Assembly: GCF_016195855.1 (NCBI RefSeq)
Contig: NZ_JACPYU010000010.1
Location: forward strand, 293,626 to 357,625
Reading direction: 5' to 3'
Source: Aquabacterium sp.
Lineage (GTDB): Bacteria; Pseudomonadota; Gammaproteobacteria; Burkholderiales; Burkholderiaceae_C
Length of the DNA stretch: 64,000 nt
Shown here: piece after piece, positions 48,832 through 59,528 of the stretch
How the letters are laid out: each line of letters opens with the position of its first letter
Position numbering within the stretch: the stretch's first letter is position 1
The notes under the pieces: model-generated
What the model saw: only the letters and a program-made list of their open reading frames with translations
What the model was told of the DNA's origin: nothing
The model's database searches: none
Translations under genes and position numbers: made by a program

Positions 48832-49890
48832 ATGCAGGAAGGAGTCACACCTTGGCAGCATCAAACTGTCCTGCTGCACGAGGCGGTCGATGCCTTGTGG
48901 GATCCGGCCGTCGGCCCGCATCCGCAGGGCGTGTACGTCGATGCCACCTTTGGTCGCGGCGGCCACTCGCGTCTGCTGCTGTCCAAGCTGGGTCCGCAGG
49001 CGCGCCTGATCGCGCTGGACCGCGATCCGGAGGCGATCGCGCACGCCACGCAGGGCCCCAACGCCATCACCGACCCACGCTTTCAGATCGTGCATGCGCC
49101 GTTCTCGTCGTGGGCGGATGTGGTGGCCGACCTGGGTTTACCGGCCGTGCATGGCTTGCTGATGGACATCGGCGTGTCGTCCCCGCAGATCGACAACCCC
49201 GCGCGCGGCTTCAGCTTCCGCTTCGATGCGCCGCTGGACATGCGCATGGACACCACGCAGGGCGAGAGCGCGGCCGACTATCTGGCGCACGCTTCGGCGG
49301 ACGAGATCGCGGAGGTCATTCGTGAATACGGCGAAGAGCGGTTTGCTTGGCCCATTGCAAAGGCGCTTGTCGCTTGCCGCGATGAGGGTCAGTCTGTGCG
49401 CACCACCGCCGAGTTGTCCAAGGTCGTGGCTCGTACGGTCAAAACGCGCGAAGCCGGGCAAGACCCCGCTACCCGAACCTTCCAGGCTCTTCGGATTCAC
49501 GTCAACCGCGAACTCGGTGAGCTGGAAGACGCACTGGAGTCTGCCTTGAAGACGCTGGCTCCGGGCGGACGCCTTGCGGTCATCAGCTTCCATTCGCTGG
49601 AAGACCGCATCGTCAAGACCTTCATCGCGAAACACAGCCGCGAAGAGGTTGATCGCCGGGTGCCGTTCGCGCAACCCAAGCCCCTGATGTTGGACGCCAT
49701 CGCGCGCATCAAGCCCTCCACTGAAGAAGTGGCGGGCAACCCGCGTTCGCGCTCTGCCGTGCTGCGTGTGGCCGAGCGCACCCTGGTGCCCTGGTCCGAG
49801 GCTCTGGTGGCTTCGCCGCAAAAGGGTGGCAAGGGCAAGGCCGGTGCCAAGGGTGGCGGCAAGGCTGGCGCCAAAGGGGGCCGTCGATGA
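48832..49890 (+). CDS. rsmH: 16S rRNA m4C1402 methyltransferase RsmH
   Basis: A 352-residue methyltransferase that adds the N4-methyl group at C1402 of 16S rRNA. The SAM-binding region is [15 protein letters not shown] at about residue 36 and the family ends include [13 protein letters not shown]. The last 20 residues are a lysine/glycine/alanine repeat (GKAGAKGG units), which is uncommon and basic, and may contact RNA. ATG 48832 (MQEGVT) is preceded by TCTGACGCG. Its stop overlaps the ftsL start. Confidence 0.95.
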   Translation: MQEGVTPWQHQTVLLHEAVDALWDPAVGPHPQGVYVDATFGRGGHSRLLLSKLGPQARLIALDRDPEAIAHATQGPNAITDPRFQIVHAPFSSWADVVADLGLPAVHGLLMDIGVSSPQIDNPARGFSFRFDAPLDMRMDTTQGESAADYLAHASADEIAEVIREYGEERFAWPIAKALVACRDEGQSVRTTAELSKVVARTVKTREAGQDPATRTFQALRIHVNRELGELEDALESALKTLAPGGRLAVISFHSLEDRIVKTFIAKHSREEVDRRVPFAQPKPLMLDAIARIKPSTEEVAGNPRSRSAVLRVAERTLVPWSEALVASPQKGGKGKAGAKGGGKAGAKGGRR

Positions 49891-50192
49891 TGACGCGCTT
49901 CAACCTCGTGCTGGCCGTGTTGCTGTTGCTGAGCTGCTTCTGGCTGATCCGCACCAGCTATGAATCGCGCCATCTGTTTGTAGAGCTGGAGAAGGCCCAG
50001 TCGCAATCGCACGAGTTGCAGATCGACTTCGAGCGCCTGCAGCTTGAAAAGCGCGCGCAGGCCACCCCGCTGCGTGTTGAAAAGCTGGCGCGCGAGAAGC
50101 TGCGCATGTTCAACAACACGCCCTCGGTCACGCACTACGTGAGCACCGCGGCTTCGGGCGGCGGCGCCACCAGCCAGGGGGTGCAGCCATGA
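49887..50192 (+). CDS. ftsL: Cell division protein FtsL
   Basis: A 101-residue bitopic membrane protein with one N-terminal helix ([16 protein letters not shown]) and a leucine-zipper-like coiled coil ([22 protein letters not shown]). It is a partner of FtsB/FtsQ/FtsI in septum assembly. The start is ATG 49887 or 49890, both overlapping the rsmH stop, as in other Burkholderiales. A Gly-rich tail ends it. Confidence 0.92.
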   Translation: MMTRFNLVLAVLLLLSCFWLIRTSYESRHLFVELEKAQSQSHELQIDFERLQLEKRAQATPLRVEKLAREKLRMFNNTPSVTHYVSTAASGGGATSQGVQP

Positions 50193-52144
50193 GCCGCCTG
50201 GGTGATCTGATGCGTCGCCTGCGTGGCAAGCCGCGCCAGCAGGGCAAGGGCGCGATGCCCACGGTGCGTTATGCCACCAGCCCGCTGCTGGCCTCGCGCA
50301 CACCGCCCTGGCGCGTCAAGTTCATGATTGGCGCCATCGGTCTGGGCTTTGCCGTGCTGATCGGCCGTGCCGCCTGGATCCAGATCATCCACAACGACTT
50401 CTACCTGCAGCAAGGGGCCAGCCGCTACGAGCGCCGCATCGAGCTGCAGGCCAACCGTGGCCGCATCCTGGACCGCAATGGCGAGATGCTGGCCTCCAGC
50501 GTGCCCGCGCCGTCGCTGTGGGCCATCCCCAAGGACATGGATGCCTCGCGCGCCGATTTGCGTGCCTTGAGCAAGTTGCTGGACATGCCCTTGGTCGATC
50601 TGCAAAAGCGCCTGGCCTCCAGCCCCAACTTCGTGTGGCTGCGCCGCAAGGTCGAAGATGGTGTGGCTGAGAAGGTGGCAGCGCTCAAGATCAAGGGCGT
50701 GTACGAGCTGCGTGAATTCAAGCGCCAGTACCCCGAAGGCGAGGCGGCCGCACACGTGGTCGGTTTCACCAACATCGAAGACGAAGGCCAGGAAGGCATC
50801 GAGCTGGCCTACCAGAAGCAGCTGGCCGGCCGTGATGGCGCGCGCCATGTGATCAAGGACCGGCTGGGCCGCGTGGTCGAGTCGGTGGGTGATCTGGTGC
50901 CCGCTGAAGATGGCCAGGCCATCCGCCTGTCGGTCGATGCCAAGATCCAGTTCTACGCCTACCAGCGCATCCGTGATGCCGTGGCCCTGCACAAGGCCAA
51001 GGCTGGCAGCGTGGTGGTGCTTGATGCTGTGACCGGCGAGGTGCTGGCGTTGGCCAATGTGCCCAGCTACACCCCAGAGAACCGTCGCAACCTGACTGGC
51101 GCGCAACTGCGCAACCGCGCACTGACCGACACCTTCGAGCCGGGCTCCACCATGAAGCCCATCGTGGTGTCGCTGGCCCTGGAGACCAAGCGTGTCACGC
51201 CCGACACCATCATCTCCACCGCGCCGGGCAAGCTGACCATCGATGGCTCGACCATCTCTGATTCACACCCGCATGGTGACCTGACTGTCGAGCAGGTCAT
51301 CCAGAAGTCCAGCAACGTCGGCACGGCCAAGATGGCCATGCAGATGCAGCCCCGCGAAATGTGGGAGATGTTCACCGCCGTGGGCCTGGGCCAGAAGCCC
51401 CAGATTGGCTTCCCTGGTGTGGTGACCGGCCGCCTGCGCCCCTACAAATCGTGGCGCCGCATCGAGCAGGTCACCATGAGCTACGGCTATGGCCTGTCCG
51501 CCAGCCTGTTCCAGCTGGCCCACGCCTATACGATCTTCGCCTCCGACGGTGAATTGATCCCGATTTCGCTGCTGAAGCGGGAGGGCCCCGGTGACGATCG
51601 GGAACCTCTTCGCAAAGTGGCGAAAGCCCATTCAGGGGACGACAGCGATCGCCCCGTGCTGGCTTTCAAGACCGCCTTCCGCCCGGGGGCGGCTTCGTCG
51701 TCTGAGGGCGACCCTTCTGCTGCGGCCAGTGATGAACTGGTGCCCATCCATGGCACCCGCGTGATCTCGCCCGAGACGGCGCGTGCCGTGCGCAAGATGC
51801 TCAATATGGTGACCGGCCCCGGTGGCACGGCACCCAAGGCGCAGACGCAGGGTTACAGCGTGGGCGGCAAGACCGGTACCGCGCACAAGGTCGAAGGCAA
51901 GGGCTATGCGGGCAACAAGTACCGTGCCTGGTTCGTGGGCATCGCCCCGATCAGCAAACCCCGCATCGTGGTGGCCGTGATGGTCGACGAGCCCGGTGAC
52001 GGCATCTACTACGGTGGTGATGTGGCGGCGCCCGTGTTCAGCCAGGTCGTGCAGCAGACGCTCAACCGCCTGGGTGTGCTGCCTGACATGGAAGTGCAGC
52101 CCAAGATCATCAACACCGAACCCGCTGAAGTGGAGAGCTTTTAA
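50189..52144 (+). CDS. ftsI: Peptidoglycan transpeptidase FtsI (PBP3) with an insertion
   Basis: A 651-residue class B penicillin-binding protein. Short cytoplasmic start, one membrane helix (FMIGAIGLGFAVLIGRAAW), a PBP dimer domain and the transpeptidase with S320-TMK, S374-SN and K561-TG. Compared with relatives a stretch of about 50 residues (about 466-519, nt 51584-51745) between LKREGP and GTRVISPE is extra: it is polar, rich in Asp, Arg, Ser and Ala (GDDREPLRKVAKAHSGDD). It lies outside the catalytic motifs, probably on a surface loop. Septal cross-linking enzyme; overlaps ftsL by four bases. Confidence 0.95.
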   Translation: MSRLGDLMRRLRGKPRQQGKGAMPTVRYATSPLLASRTPPWRVKFMIGAIGLGFAVLIGRAAWIQIIHNDFYLQQGASRYERRIELQANRGRILDRNGEMLASSVPAPSLWAIPKDMDASRADLRALSKLLDMPLVDLQKRLASSPNFVWLRRKVEDGVAEKVAALKIKGVYELREFKRQYPEGEAAAHVVGFTNIEDEGQEGIELAYQKQLAGRDGARHVIKDRLGRVVESVGDLVPAEDGQAIRLSVDAKIQFYAYQRIRDAVALHKAKAGSVVVLDAVTGEVLALANVPSYTPENRRNLTGAQLRNRALTDTFEPGSTMKPIVVSLALETKRVTPDTIISTAPGKLTIDGSTISDSHPHGDLTVEQVIQKSSNVGTAKMAMQMQPREMWEMFTAVGLGQKPQIGFPGVVTGRLRPYKSWRRIEQVTMSYGYGLSASLFQLAHAYTIFASDGELIPISLLKREGPGDDREPLRKVAKAHSGDDSDRPVLAFKTAFRPGAASSSEGDPSAAASDELVPIHGTRVISPETARAVRKMLNMVTGPGGTAPKAQTQGYSVGGKTGTAHKVEGKGYAGNKYRAWFVGIAPISKPRIVVAVMVDEPGDGIYYGGDVAAPVFSQVVQQTLNRLGVLPDMEVQPKIINTEPAEVESF

Positions 52145-55120
52145 ATGAGCCAGACCACTTTGCACCTGCACAGCACCGACGAAGCCCTGAGCTGGCTGCG
52201 TCAGTGGGGCATCACGCGCCTGACGGTGGACAGCCGTCAGGTGGCGTCGCTGGCGGGTGAGGGCGTGTGCTTCATCGCCTGGCCGGGCGCCGCGCGTGAC
52301 GGCCGGGCCTTTGTCGAGCAGGCCTTGAAGGATGGCGCCCGCGCCTGCCTGGTCGAAGCCGACGGCGTGCAGACCTTCGGTTTTGCCGATGCCCGCGTGG
52401 CCTCCGTGCCCGGCCTGAAGGCCCGCAGCGCCGAGATCGCACACGGCTTCTTTGCCGAGCCCAGCGCCCAGTTGCAGGTGGTGGCCGTGACCGGCACCAA
52501 TGGCAAGACCTCGACCTCGTGGTGGACGGCGCAGGCCCTGAGCACCCTGGGCCGTGGCTGCGGTGTCATCGGCACGCTCGGTGTGGGCCAGGTCGATGGT
52601 GACTTCGTGCCCACCGGTCTGACCACGCCCGACCCCATCACGCTGCATGCCACCTTCCGCCAGTTCGCGGACAAGGGCCTGAAGGCAGCGGCCATCGAGG
52701 CCTCGTCGATTGGCATCGAAGAGCTGCGCCTGCACGCCACGCACATCGCGGTCGCCCAGTTCACCAACTTCACGCAAGACCACCTCGACTACCACGGCAG
52801 CATGGAAGGCTACTGGCAAGCCAAGCGCCGCCTGTTCGACTGGCCGGGCCTGCGTGCCGCCGTGCTGAACCTGGATGACCCGATGGGGCACGCTCTGCAG
52901 GATCACGCCCGTGGCCGTCACCTGGCCTGCTGGACTTACGGCCTGCAAGAGGCTGTGCGTTTGCAAGCGGCCCACATTCGCTATCAGCCCAATGGCCTGG
53001 TGTTCGACCTGATCGAGCGCGACGACGCCTTGTCTCAGGTCGTGGGCCGGGCCACCGTGCAAGCGCCGGTGATCGGCACCTTCAATGTGTCCAACCTGCT
53101 GGCTGTGCTGGGCGCCTTGCGTGCGCTGGACGTGCCGCTGGCTGACGCCGCGCGTGCCTGCAGTGGCTTGAAGTCGGTGCCTGGCCGCATGCAGGTGGTG
53201 AGCCTGCCCAACTTGCGGGACTTGCCGGCCGAGCTGCCCATGGCCGTGGTCGATTACGCCCACACGCCCGATGCCCTGCTCAAGGCCTTGCAGGCGCTGC
53301 GCCCGGTGGCCGAGGCCCGTGGTGGCCGCCTGTGGTGCGTGTTCGGCTGCGGCGGTGACCGTGATCCGATCAAGCGGCCCTTGATGGGCGCCATGGCCGA
53401 GCAGCATGCCGACCACGTGGTGCTCACCAGCGACAACCCCCGCAGTGAATCTCCCGCCTTCATCCTGTCGCAGATCCTGGCCGGTGTGGCCGGGCGTGAC
53501 ACGGTGGACGTGATCGAAGACCGCCGCGCCGCCATCGCGCACGCCCTGCTGGACGCCGATGCCAACGACATCGTGCTGATCGCCGGCAAGGGCCATGAAG
53601 CCACGCAGGAAGTGGCCGGCGTCAAGACACCCTTTTCAGATGTGGACGAGGCAGCAGCCGCGCTCAAGCGCCGCGCGCCCGCCACCCAAGCTCAACGTAT
53701 TCCCATGATGATGACCCTGGGCCTGGCCCATGAACTGTTGCCCGGTTCGGTGCTGACGGGTGACCCCGCCACGCCGATTGGCCGTGTGCACACCGATACC
53801 CGCACCTTGCAGCCCGGCGACCTGTTCGTGGCGTTGCGCGGTGAACGCTTTGATGCGCATGACTTCCTGCCGCAGGCCAAGGCCGCCGGCGCCGTGGCCG
53901 TGCTGGCCCAGCAGGGCGTGGACACCTGCGGCCTGCCTGGCCTGACGGTGCCTGATACCCGCGCGGCCCTGGGCTGGCTGGCCTCGGGCTGGCGTGCGCG
54001 TTTCGACATCCCGCTGATCGGCGTGACCGGCAGCAATGGCAAGACCACGGTCACGCAGATGATCGCGTCCATCCTGAAAACCTGGGTGAGCGCGCAAGGC
54101 GTGCCCGAGGCCTCACTGGCCACGCAGGGCAACTTCAACAACGAGATCGGCGTGCCCCTGACGCTGCTGCGTTTGCGTGAAGGCCAGCATCGTTGCGCGG
54201 TGGTCGAACTGGGCATGAACCACCCTGGCGAGATCGCCCATCTGGCCGCGATCACGGCACCCACGGTCGGCCTGGTGAACAACGCCCAGCGCGAGCACCA
54301 GGAGTTCATGCACACGGTCGAGGCCGTGGCGCGTGAGAACGGCACCGTGTTGCAAGCCTTGTCGCGCAGCGGCGTGGCGGTGTTCCCGGCCGATGACGAG
54401 TTCGCGCCCATCTGGCGTGAGCAGGCCAACGGCTACCCCAAGTTCGACTTTGCCACCCAAGGGCCGGCTGCCATCACGGGCGCGGCCACCTGGGCCGCCG
54501 AGCCCACGCCGCATTGGGTGATCGACATCAGCACGGCGCAGGGCGCCGCCAGCGTCAACTTGAAGATGGCGGGTGCCCACAACGTGCGCAATGCGCTGGC
54601 CTCCACGGCCGCGGCCCTGGGCGCCGGCGTGCCCTTGAGCGTGATCGCGCAAGGCCTGGAGGCCTTTGAACCCGTCAAGGGGCGCTCGCAACTGAGCTGC
54701 ATCACCTTGGGCGCACGTGCCGTGACCCTGGTGGACGACAGCTACAACGCCAACCCCGATTCCGTGCGCGCAGCCATCGACATGCTGGCCGGCCTGCCTG
54801 GCCAGCGTTGGCTGGTGCTGGGCGACATGGGTGAGGTGGGCACACAAGGCCCGGCCTTCCATGTGGAAGTCGGTGCTTATGCCCGCGAACGCGGCATCGA
54901 ACATGTCTGGACCGCCGGTGAGCTGTGCGCGCATGCCGCGCAGGCTTATGGCGCGTCTGCTCGTCATTTCAACAGCGCGGCCGACATCGTCGCGGCGCTG
55001 CCCACGCTGGATCAGGTGCCCGTGGCGGCATCGGTCCTCGTCAAAGGTTCTCGCTTCATGAAGATGGAACAAGTTGTCGCCAGGTTGGCTGACCTGTCGG
55101 GAGGTGCCCATGCTGCTTAG
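52145..55120 (+). CDS. murEF: MurE-MurF fusion: UDP-MurNAc-tripeptide synthetase and Ala-D-Ala ligase
   Basis: A 991-residue fusion of two consecutive Mur ligases. Residues about 1-510 are MurE: ATP loop TGTNGKTS with K121 and the DNPRSE motif (D430-E435), the signature of meso-diaminopimelate addition. Residues about 520-991 are MurF, with its loop TGSNGKTT (K633) and [14 protein letters not shown]. The join is [16 protein letters not shown]: three methionines (521-523) mark the former MurF start (nt 53705-53713), with no ribosome site. The murE-murF fusion has been described in Bordetella, so the fusion fits this order of bacteria. The next gene mraY starts 11 bases inside its end. Confidence 0.95.
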   Translation: MSQTTLHLHSTDEALSWLRQWGITRLTVDSRQVASLAGEGVCFIAWPGAARDGRAFVEQALKDGARACLVEADGVQTFGFADARVASVPGLKARSAEIAHGFFAEPSAQLQVVAVTGTNGKTSTSWWTAQALSTLGRGCGVIGTLGVGQVDGDFVPTGLTTPDPITLHATFRQFADKGLKAAAIEASSIGIEELRLHATHIAVAQFTNFTQDHLDYHGSMEGYWQAKRRLFDWPGLRAAVLNLDDPMGHALQDHARGRHLACWTYGLQEAVRLQAAHIRYQPNGLVFDLIERDDALSQVVGRATVQAPVIGTFNVSNLLAVLGALRALDVPLADAARACSGLKSVPGRMQVVSLPNLRDLPAELPMAVVDYAHTPDALLKALQALRPVAEARGGRLWCVFGCGGDRDPIKRPLMGAMAEQHADHVVLTSDNPRSESPAFILSQILAGVAGRDTVDVIEDRRAAIAHALLDADANDIVLIAGKGHEATQEVAGVKTPFSDVDEAAAALKRRAPATQAQRIPMMMTLGLAHELLPGSVLTGDPATPIGRVHTDTRTLQPGDLFVALRGERFDAHDFLPQAKAAGAVAVLAQQGVDTCGLPGLTVPDTRAALGWLASGWRARFDIPLIGVTGSNGKTTVTQMIASILKTWVSAQGVPEASLATQGNFNNEIGVPLTLLRLREGQHRCAVVELGMNHPGEIAHLAAITAPTVGLVNNAQREHQEFMHTVEAVARENGTVLQALSRSGVAVFPADDEFAPIWREQANGYPKFDFATQGPAAITGAATWAAEPTPHWVIDISTAQGAASVNLKMAGAHNVRNALASTAAALGAGVPLSVIAQGLEAFEPVKGRSQLSCITLGARAVTLVDDSYNANPDSVRAAIDMLAGLPGQRWLVLGDMGEVGTQGPAFHVEVGAYARERGIEHVWTAGELCAHAAQAYGASARHFNSAADIVAALPTLDQVPVAASVLVKGSRFMKMEQVVARLADLSGGAHAA

Positions 55121-56288
55121 TCTTGCGCTGTGGCTCCAGGGCCTGCACCCCGAGTGGGGCTTCCTGCGCGTCTTCCAGTACCTGACCTTCCGTTCGGTGA
55201 TGGCGGCCATGACGGCCTTGCTCATCGGCCTGTTCCTGGGCCCATTGGTGATCCGCAAACTCACCGAGCTCAAGATCGGCCAGCCCATCCGTGAATACGG
55301 CATGCAGTCCCACCTGAGCAAGCGCGGCACGCCCACCATGGGTGGTGCGCTGATCCTGCTGGCCATCGGCCTGTCCACGCTGCTGTGGTTCGACTGGGCC
55401 AACCGCTTTGTGTGGATCGTGATGATCGTGACCACGGGTTTTGGCGCGATCGGCTGGGTGGACGACTGGCGCAAGGTGGTCTTGAAAGACCCCGAAGGCA
55501 TGCCCTCGCGCGAGAAGTACTTCTGGCAATCCATCATCGGTCTGGTGGCCGCCATCTACCTGGCGTTCAGCGTGTCCGAGACCAACAACCTGCGCGTGAT
55601 CGAGCTGTTCTTCCGCTGGGTGTCGTCCGGCTTCTCGAACGACCTGCCACCCAAGGCCGACCTGATCGTGCCCTTCTTCAAGACCATGAGCTACCCGCTG
55701 GGCGTGTGGGGCTTCATGGTGCTGACCTATATCGTGATCGTGGGCACCAGCAATGCCGTGAACCTCACCGATGGCCTCGATGGCCTGGCCATCATGCCGG
55801 TGGTGATGGTGTCGGCCTCGCTGGGCATCTTCTGTTATGTCACGGGCAACGCCGTGTTCGCCAAGTACCTGCTGCTGCCGCACATTCCGGGCGCAGGTGA
55901 GCTGCTGGTGTTCTGCGCGGCCCTATCCGGAGCAGGCCTGGCCTTCCTCTGGTTCAACGCTTACCCCGCCCAGGTCTTCATGGGCGACGTGGGGGCCCTC
56001 GCACTAGGTGGTGCGCTGGGAACCATCGCGGTCATCGTGCGGCAAGAGATCGTGCTGGCTCTGATGGGCGGGGTTTTTGTTCTGGAGGCCTTGTCTGTGA
56101 TGGTGCAGGTGAGCTACTTCAAATATACGAAGAAGAAGTACGGCGAAGGCCGTCGTATTTTGCTGATGGCGCCGCTGCACCACCACTTCGAAAAGTCCGG
56201 CTGGAAAGAGACGCAGGTCGTGGTCCGCTTCTGGATCATCACCATGCTGCTGTGCCTGCTGGGTCTGTCCACCCTCAAGCTGCGTTGA
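55110..56288 (+). CDS. mraY: Phospho-MurNAc-pentapeptide transferase MraY
   Basis: A 392-residue integral membrane enzyme that forms lipid I from UDP-MurNAc-pentapeptide and undecaprenyl phosphate. It has about 10 membrane segments, the Asp-Asp motif [18 protein letters not shown] and the [10 protein letters not shown] histidine motif. GGGAGG lies 4 bases before ATG 55110, which overlaps the murEF end; an earlier start at 55074 lies inside that gene. The enzyme sits in the inner membrane. Confidence 0.97.
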   Translation: MLLSLALWLQGLHPEWGFLRVFQYLTFRSVMAAMTALLIGLFLGPLVIRKLTELKIGQPIREYGMQSHLSKRGTPTMGGALILLAIGLSTLLWFDWANRFVWIVMIVTTGFGAIGWVDDWRKVVLKDPEGMPSREKYFWQSIIGLVAAIYLAFSVSETNNLRVIELFFRWVSSGFSNDLPPKADLIVPFFKTMSYPLGVWGFMVLTYIVIVGTSNAVNLTDGLDGLAIMPVVMVSASLGIFCYVTGNAVFAKYLLLPHIPGAGELLVFCAALSGAGLAFLWFNAYPAQVFMGDVGALALGGALGTIAVIVRQEIVLALMGGVFVLEALSVMVQVSYFKYTKKKYGEGRRILLMAPLHHHFEKSGWKETQVVVRFWIITMLLCLLGLSTLKLR

Positions 56289-56312
56289 TCGTTTCACTGC
56301 TTCAAGCTCGCC

Positions 56313-58160
56313 ATGCATTACTTACGTGACCTCACCGTGCTGATCCTGGGTCTGGGTGACTCAGGCCTGGCCATGGCGCGCTGGTGCGCCCGGTGTGGCT
56401 CGACCGTGCGCGTGGCCGACACGCGTGCCAACCCACCACAGGCAGCCACGCTGGCCGCCGATGTGCCGGCTGCCACGCTGCACCATGGGCTGGATGTGGG
56501 CTTGCTCGACGGCGTCAACCTGGTGCTCAAGAGCCCGGGCCTCATGCCACATGCACCGGACGTGTCCGCGCTGCTGGCCAAGGCCGATGAGCTGAGCATC
56601 CCCGTGCGCGGCGAGCTGTCGCTGTTTGCATCGGCGCTGGCTGATCTCAAGGCCGACATGGCTTATGCACCCAAGGTGGTGGCCATCACCGGCACCAACG
56701 GCAAGACCACGACCACGTCCTTGACCGCCAAGCTGATCGAGCGTGCTGGCCTGCGCGTGGGCCTGGCCGGCAACATTGGCCCGACCTTGTTGGACACCTT
56801 GCGTGTGGCGCTGGAGCAAGAGCCACGGCCCTTGAGCGAAGCGCCTGCATCCGAACTGACCGCGTCTGATGAGCTGGCCGAGGCTGCGGCCGTCGCGCCT
56901 GACGCTGTGCTGGATGCACCCGTTGAAGACGTGACCATCACGGCCGCTGCCGACGAGGCTTTGCCGGAAGACGAGCCCACCGAGGTTGATCAGCCCGAAG
57001 ACGCCGAGTCCGAACATGCCGAGCCACTCGACACCGAGCCTGTTGAGGCCACGCTGGCAGAAGACGCCGATGCCCCGCTCATCGAGCTGGCCCCACCGCC
57101 ACCGGCTGCCCCCACCTTTGAAGTGTTGCCCCAAGCCTGGGTGCTGGAGCTGTCCAGCTTCCAGCTCGATGGCGTCAGCAACTTCGAGCCCGATGCCGCC
57201 GTGGTGCTCAACATCACGCAGGACCACCTGGACTGGCACGGCAGCATGGCCGCATATGCCGCCGCCAAGGCCCGCATCTTCGGCAAGAACGGCATCATGG
57301 TCATCAACCGTGATGACCCGGTCGTCATGGACATGGTGCCGCCGCCCGAGGTCATCAAGTCCGGCGTGCGGGGCCGCCCGGCAAAGACGGTGTACCGCGA
57401 TGTCGTGTACTTCGGGCTGGACGCACCGCGTCGCCCGGGCGATTTCGGCCTGGTCAATGAGTCCGGCATGGCCTGGCTGATGCGCGCGCTCGAAACCGAC
57501 CCCACCATCAAGCTCAAGAAGGGCGAGCAGGCCGAGATCGTGCTGCAACGCCTGATGCCGGCTGATGCCTTGCGCATCCGTGGTCGCCACAACGCCTCGA
57601 ACGCGCTGGCCGCCTTGGCGCTGGCCACCGCCATCGGGTGCCCGCTGGCGCCCATGTTGCACGGCCTGCGTGACTACCGCGGCGAGCCCCATCGTGTCGA
57701 GCACGTGGCCACCGTGGGCGGCATCGATGCCATCGACGACAGCAAGGGCACCAATGTGGGTGCCACCGTGGCCGCCTTGCAAGGCCTGGGTGCCGACATG
57801 TCGCCCGGCAAGCTGGTGGTGATCCTCGGTGGTGATGGCAAGGGCCAGGACTTTGCGCCGCTGGCCGATCCGGTCGGGCGTTATGCCCGCGCAGTGGCCT
57901 TGATCGGCCGTGATGCACAAGCGATCGAGGCTGCACTGGCCGATGTGCTCACACCCGGTGGCGAGGCCTTGCCCATGCAGCGTCACGAGAGCCTGGAAGC
58001 GGCCACACGCTGGAGCTTCGAGCAGGCACGTGCTGGCGACGCCGTGCTGCTGAGCCCGGCTTGCGCCAGCCTGGACATGTTCCGCAACTACGCCCACCGC
58101 GCCGAGGTGTTCATCGGCACGGTGCAGGATCTGGCCCACGAACGAGGAGACATCGCATGA
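56313..58160 (+). CDS. murD: UDP-MurNAc-Ala:D-Glu ligase MurD with acidic insertion
   Basis: A 615-residue MurD, well above the usual 440-500. It has the N-terminal Rossmann domain ([15 protein letters not shown]), the ATP loop [10 protein letters not shown] with Lys131, [10 protein letters not shown] and the C-terminal [16 protein letters not shown]. Between DTLRVAL (about residue 167) and [10 protein letters not shown] (about 276) is an extra Asp/Glu/Ala/Pro-rich stretch of about 105 residues, with about 30 acidic residues and a single basic one (R172), then [10 protein letters not shown] second, smaller extra segment (about 345-410) with [17 protein letters not shown] is also present. The start is preceded by TTCAAGCTCGCC. 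The long acidic loop is unlikely to be catalytic. Confidence 0.95.
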   Translation: MHYLRDLTVLILGLGDSGLAMARWCARCGSTVRVADTRANPPQAATLAADVPAATLHHGLDVGLLDGVNLVLKSPGLMPHAPDVSALLAKADELSIPVRGELSLFASALADLKADMAYAPKVVAITGTNGKTTTTSLTAKLIERAGLRVGLAGNIGPTLLDTLRVALEQEPRPLSEAPASELTASDELAEAAAVAPDAVLDAPVEDVTITAAADEALPEDEPTEVDQPEDAESEHAEPLDTEPVEATLAEDADAPLIELAPPPPAAPTFEVLPQAWVLELSSFQLDGVSNFEPDAAVVLNITQDHLDWHGSMAAYAAAKARIFGKNGIMVINRDDPVVMDMVPPPEVIKSGVRGRPAKTVYRDVVYFGLDAPRRPGDFGLVNESGMAWLMRALETDPTIKLKKGEQAEIVLQRLMPADALRIRGRHNASNALAALALATAIGCPLAPMLHGLRDYRGEPHRVEHVATVGGIDAIDDSKGTNVGATVAALQGLGADMSPGKLVVILGGDGKGQDFAPLADPVGRYARAVALIGRDAQAIEAALADVLTPGGEALPMQRHESLEAATRWSFEQARAGDAVLLSPACASLDMFRNYAHRAEVFIGTVQDLAHERGDIA

Positions 58161-59437
58161 GCGACGCAGCCGTTCGACGCCCACTCCTGGCCGGTCTGCT
58201 GGACAAGGTCCGTGCCGGTCTGGGCAAGGGCCATTCGGCCGACAGCGCTGGCCCGCTGCCGGTGCGCGATTTCGTCAACGTCACGTCCTCGCAGCCCTCC
58301 AAGGTCATGGGCTTTGACCAGCCGTTGGTGTGGCTGACGCTGGCCTTGCTGGCCATGGGCCTGGTGATGGTCTACTCGGCCACCATCGCGCTGCCGGACA
58401 GCCCGCGCTTTTCGAACTACACGCCCACCTTCTTCTTCAACCGGCACCTCATCTCCATCATCATGGCCGTGTGCGTGGCGGCGGTGGTCACCCAGATCCC
58501 CATGGCGACCTGGGAAAAAACGGCACCCTGGCTGTTCGTGGTCTCGCTGATCCTGCTGATCCTGGTGTTGATCCCGCACGTGGGCAAGGTGGTCTATGGC
58601 GCGCGCCGCTGGTTGCCGCTGGGCATCATGAACTTCCAGCCCTCCGAGCTGGCCAAGCTGGCCATCACCTTGTACGCATCGGACTACATGGTGCGCAAGA
58701 TGGACGTGAAGGAGCACTTCTTCCGCGCCGTGATGCCCATGGCCGTGGCCGTCGGTGTGATCGGCCTGTTGTTGCTGGCCGAACCGGATATGGGTGCCTT
58801 CATGGTGATCGCCACGATCGCCATGACCATCCTGTTCCTGGGGGGCGTCAATGGCCGCATGTTCTTCCTGATCACCGCGGTGCTGCTGGGAGCCTTCACC
58901 CTGATGGTGACGCTGAGCCCCTGGCGCCGCGAACGCATCTTTGCCTACCTGGACCCCTGGTCTGAAAAGAACGCCCTGGGCAAGGCCTACCAGCTGACCC
59001 ACTCCCTGATCGCTTTCGGTCGCGGCGAGATCTTTGGCGAAGGCCTGGGCTCCAGCCTGGAAAAGCTGCACTACCTGCCCGAAGCCCATACCGACTTCCT
59101 GCTGGCCGTGATCGGCGAAGAGCTGGGCTTCATCGGCGTGGGCATCGTCATCGTCGCCTTCTTCTGGCTGGTGGTGCGCCTGTTCAACATCGGCCGCCAG
59201 GCCATCGCGCTGGACCGCGTCTTCTCGGGCCTGGTGGCGCAAGGCGTGGCGGTGTGGATGGGTGGCCAGGCCTTCATCAACATGGGCGTGAACCTGGGCG
59301 TGCTGCCCACCAAGGGGTTGACCTTGCCTTTGATGAGCTTTGGTGGCTCGGGCGTGATGCTCAACTGCATCGCCCTGGCCATCTGCTTGAGAGTTGATAT
59401 CGAGAACCGCCAGCTGATGCGTGGAGGTCGGGCATGA
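58157..59437 (+). CDS. ftsW: Lipid II flippase/glycosyltransferase-type division protein FtsW
   Basis: A 426-residue SEDS-family membrane protein with about 10 helices, a cytoplasmic N-terminal tail of about 50 residues and conserved parts: [72 protein letters not shown] (pieces) and [18 protein letters not shown]. It polymerises septal glycan with FtsI. ATG 58157 overlaps the murD stop (ATGA). The last residues are MRGGRA. Confidence 0.96.
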   Translation: MSDAAVRRPLLAGLLDKVRAGLGKGHSADSAGPLPVRDFVNVTSSQPSKVMGFDQPLVWLTLALLAMGLVMVYSATIALPDSPRFSNYTPTFFFNRHLISIIMAVCVAAVVTQIPMATWEKTAPWLFVVSLILLILVLIPHVGKVVYGARRWLPLGIMNFQPSELAKLAITLYASDYMVRKMDVKEHFFRAVMPMAVAVGVIGLLLLAEPDMGAFMVIATIAMTILFLGGVNGRMFFLITAVLLGAFTLMVTLSPWRRERIFAYLDPWSEKNALGKAYQLTHSLIAFGRGEIFGEGLGSSLEKLHYLPEAHTDFLLAVIGEELGFIGVGIVIVAFFWLVVRLFNIGRQAIALDRVFSGLVAQGVAVWMGGQAFINMGVNLGVLPTKGLTLPLMSFGGSGVMLNCIALAICLRVDIENRQLMRGGRA

Positions 59438-59456
59438 TCGCGCAACAAGCCCGAGC

Positions 59457-59520
59457 GCCGGGCCGCCCCAAGCTGGGCTTGATCCCCTCGGGGGATCGTG
59501 CGCGGTACACCGCGCACGAG
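59457..59520. repeat. Intergenic repeat with hairpin just before murG
   Basis: The 91-base gap between ftsW and murG holds GCCGGGCCGCCCCAAG and CCCCTCGGGG, matching the repeat between thiS and thiG, plus a perfect stem GTGCGCGGT/ACCGCGCAC at 59498-59517. The stem ends next to the murG ribosome site (GGGGCAG), so it may lower or tune murG translation. Confidence 0.65.
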
Positions 59521-59528
59521 GGGCAGTC

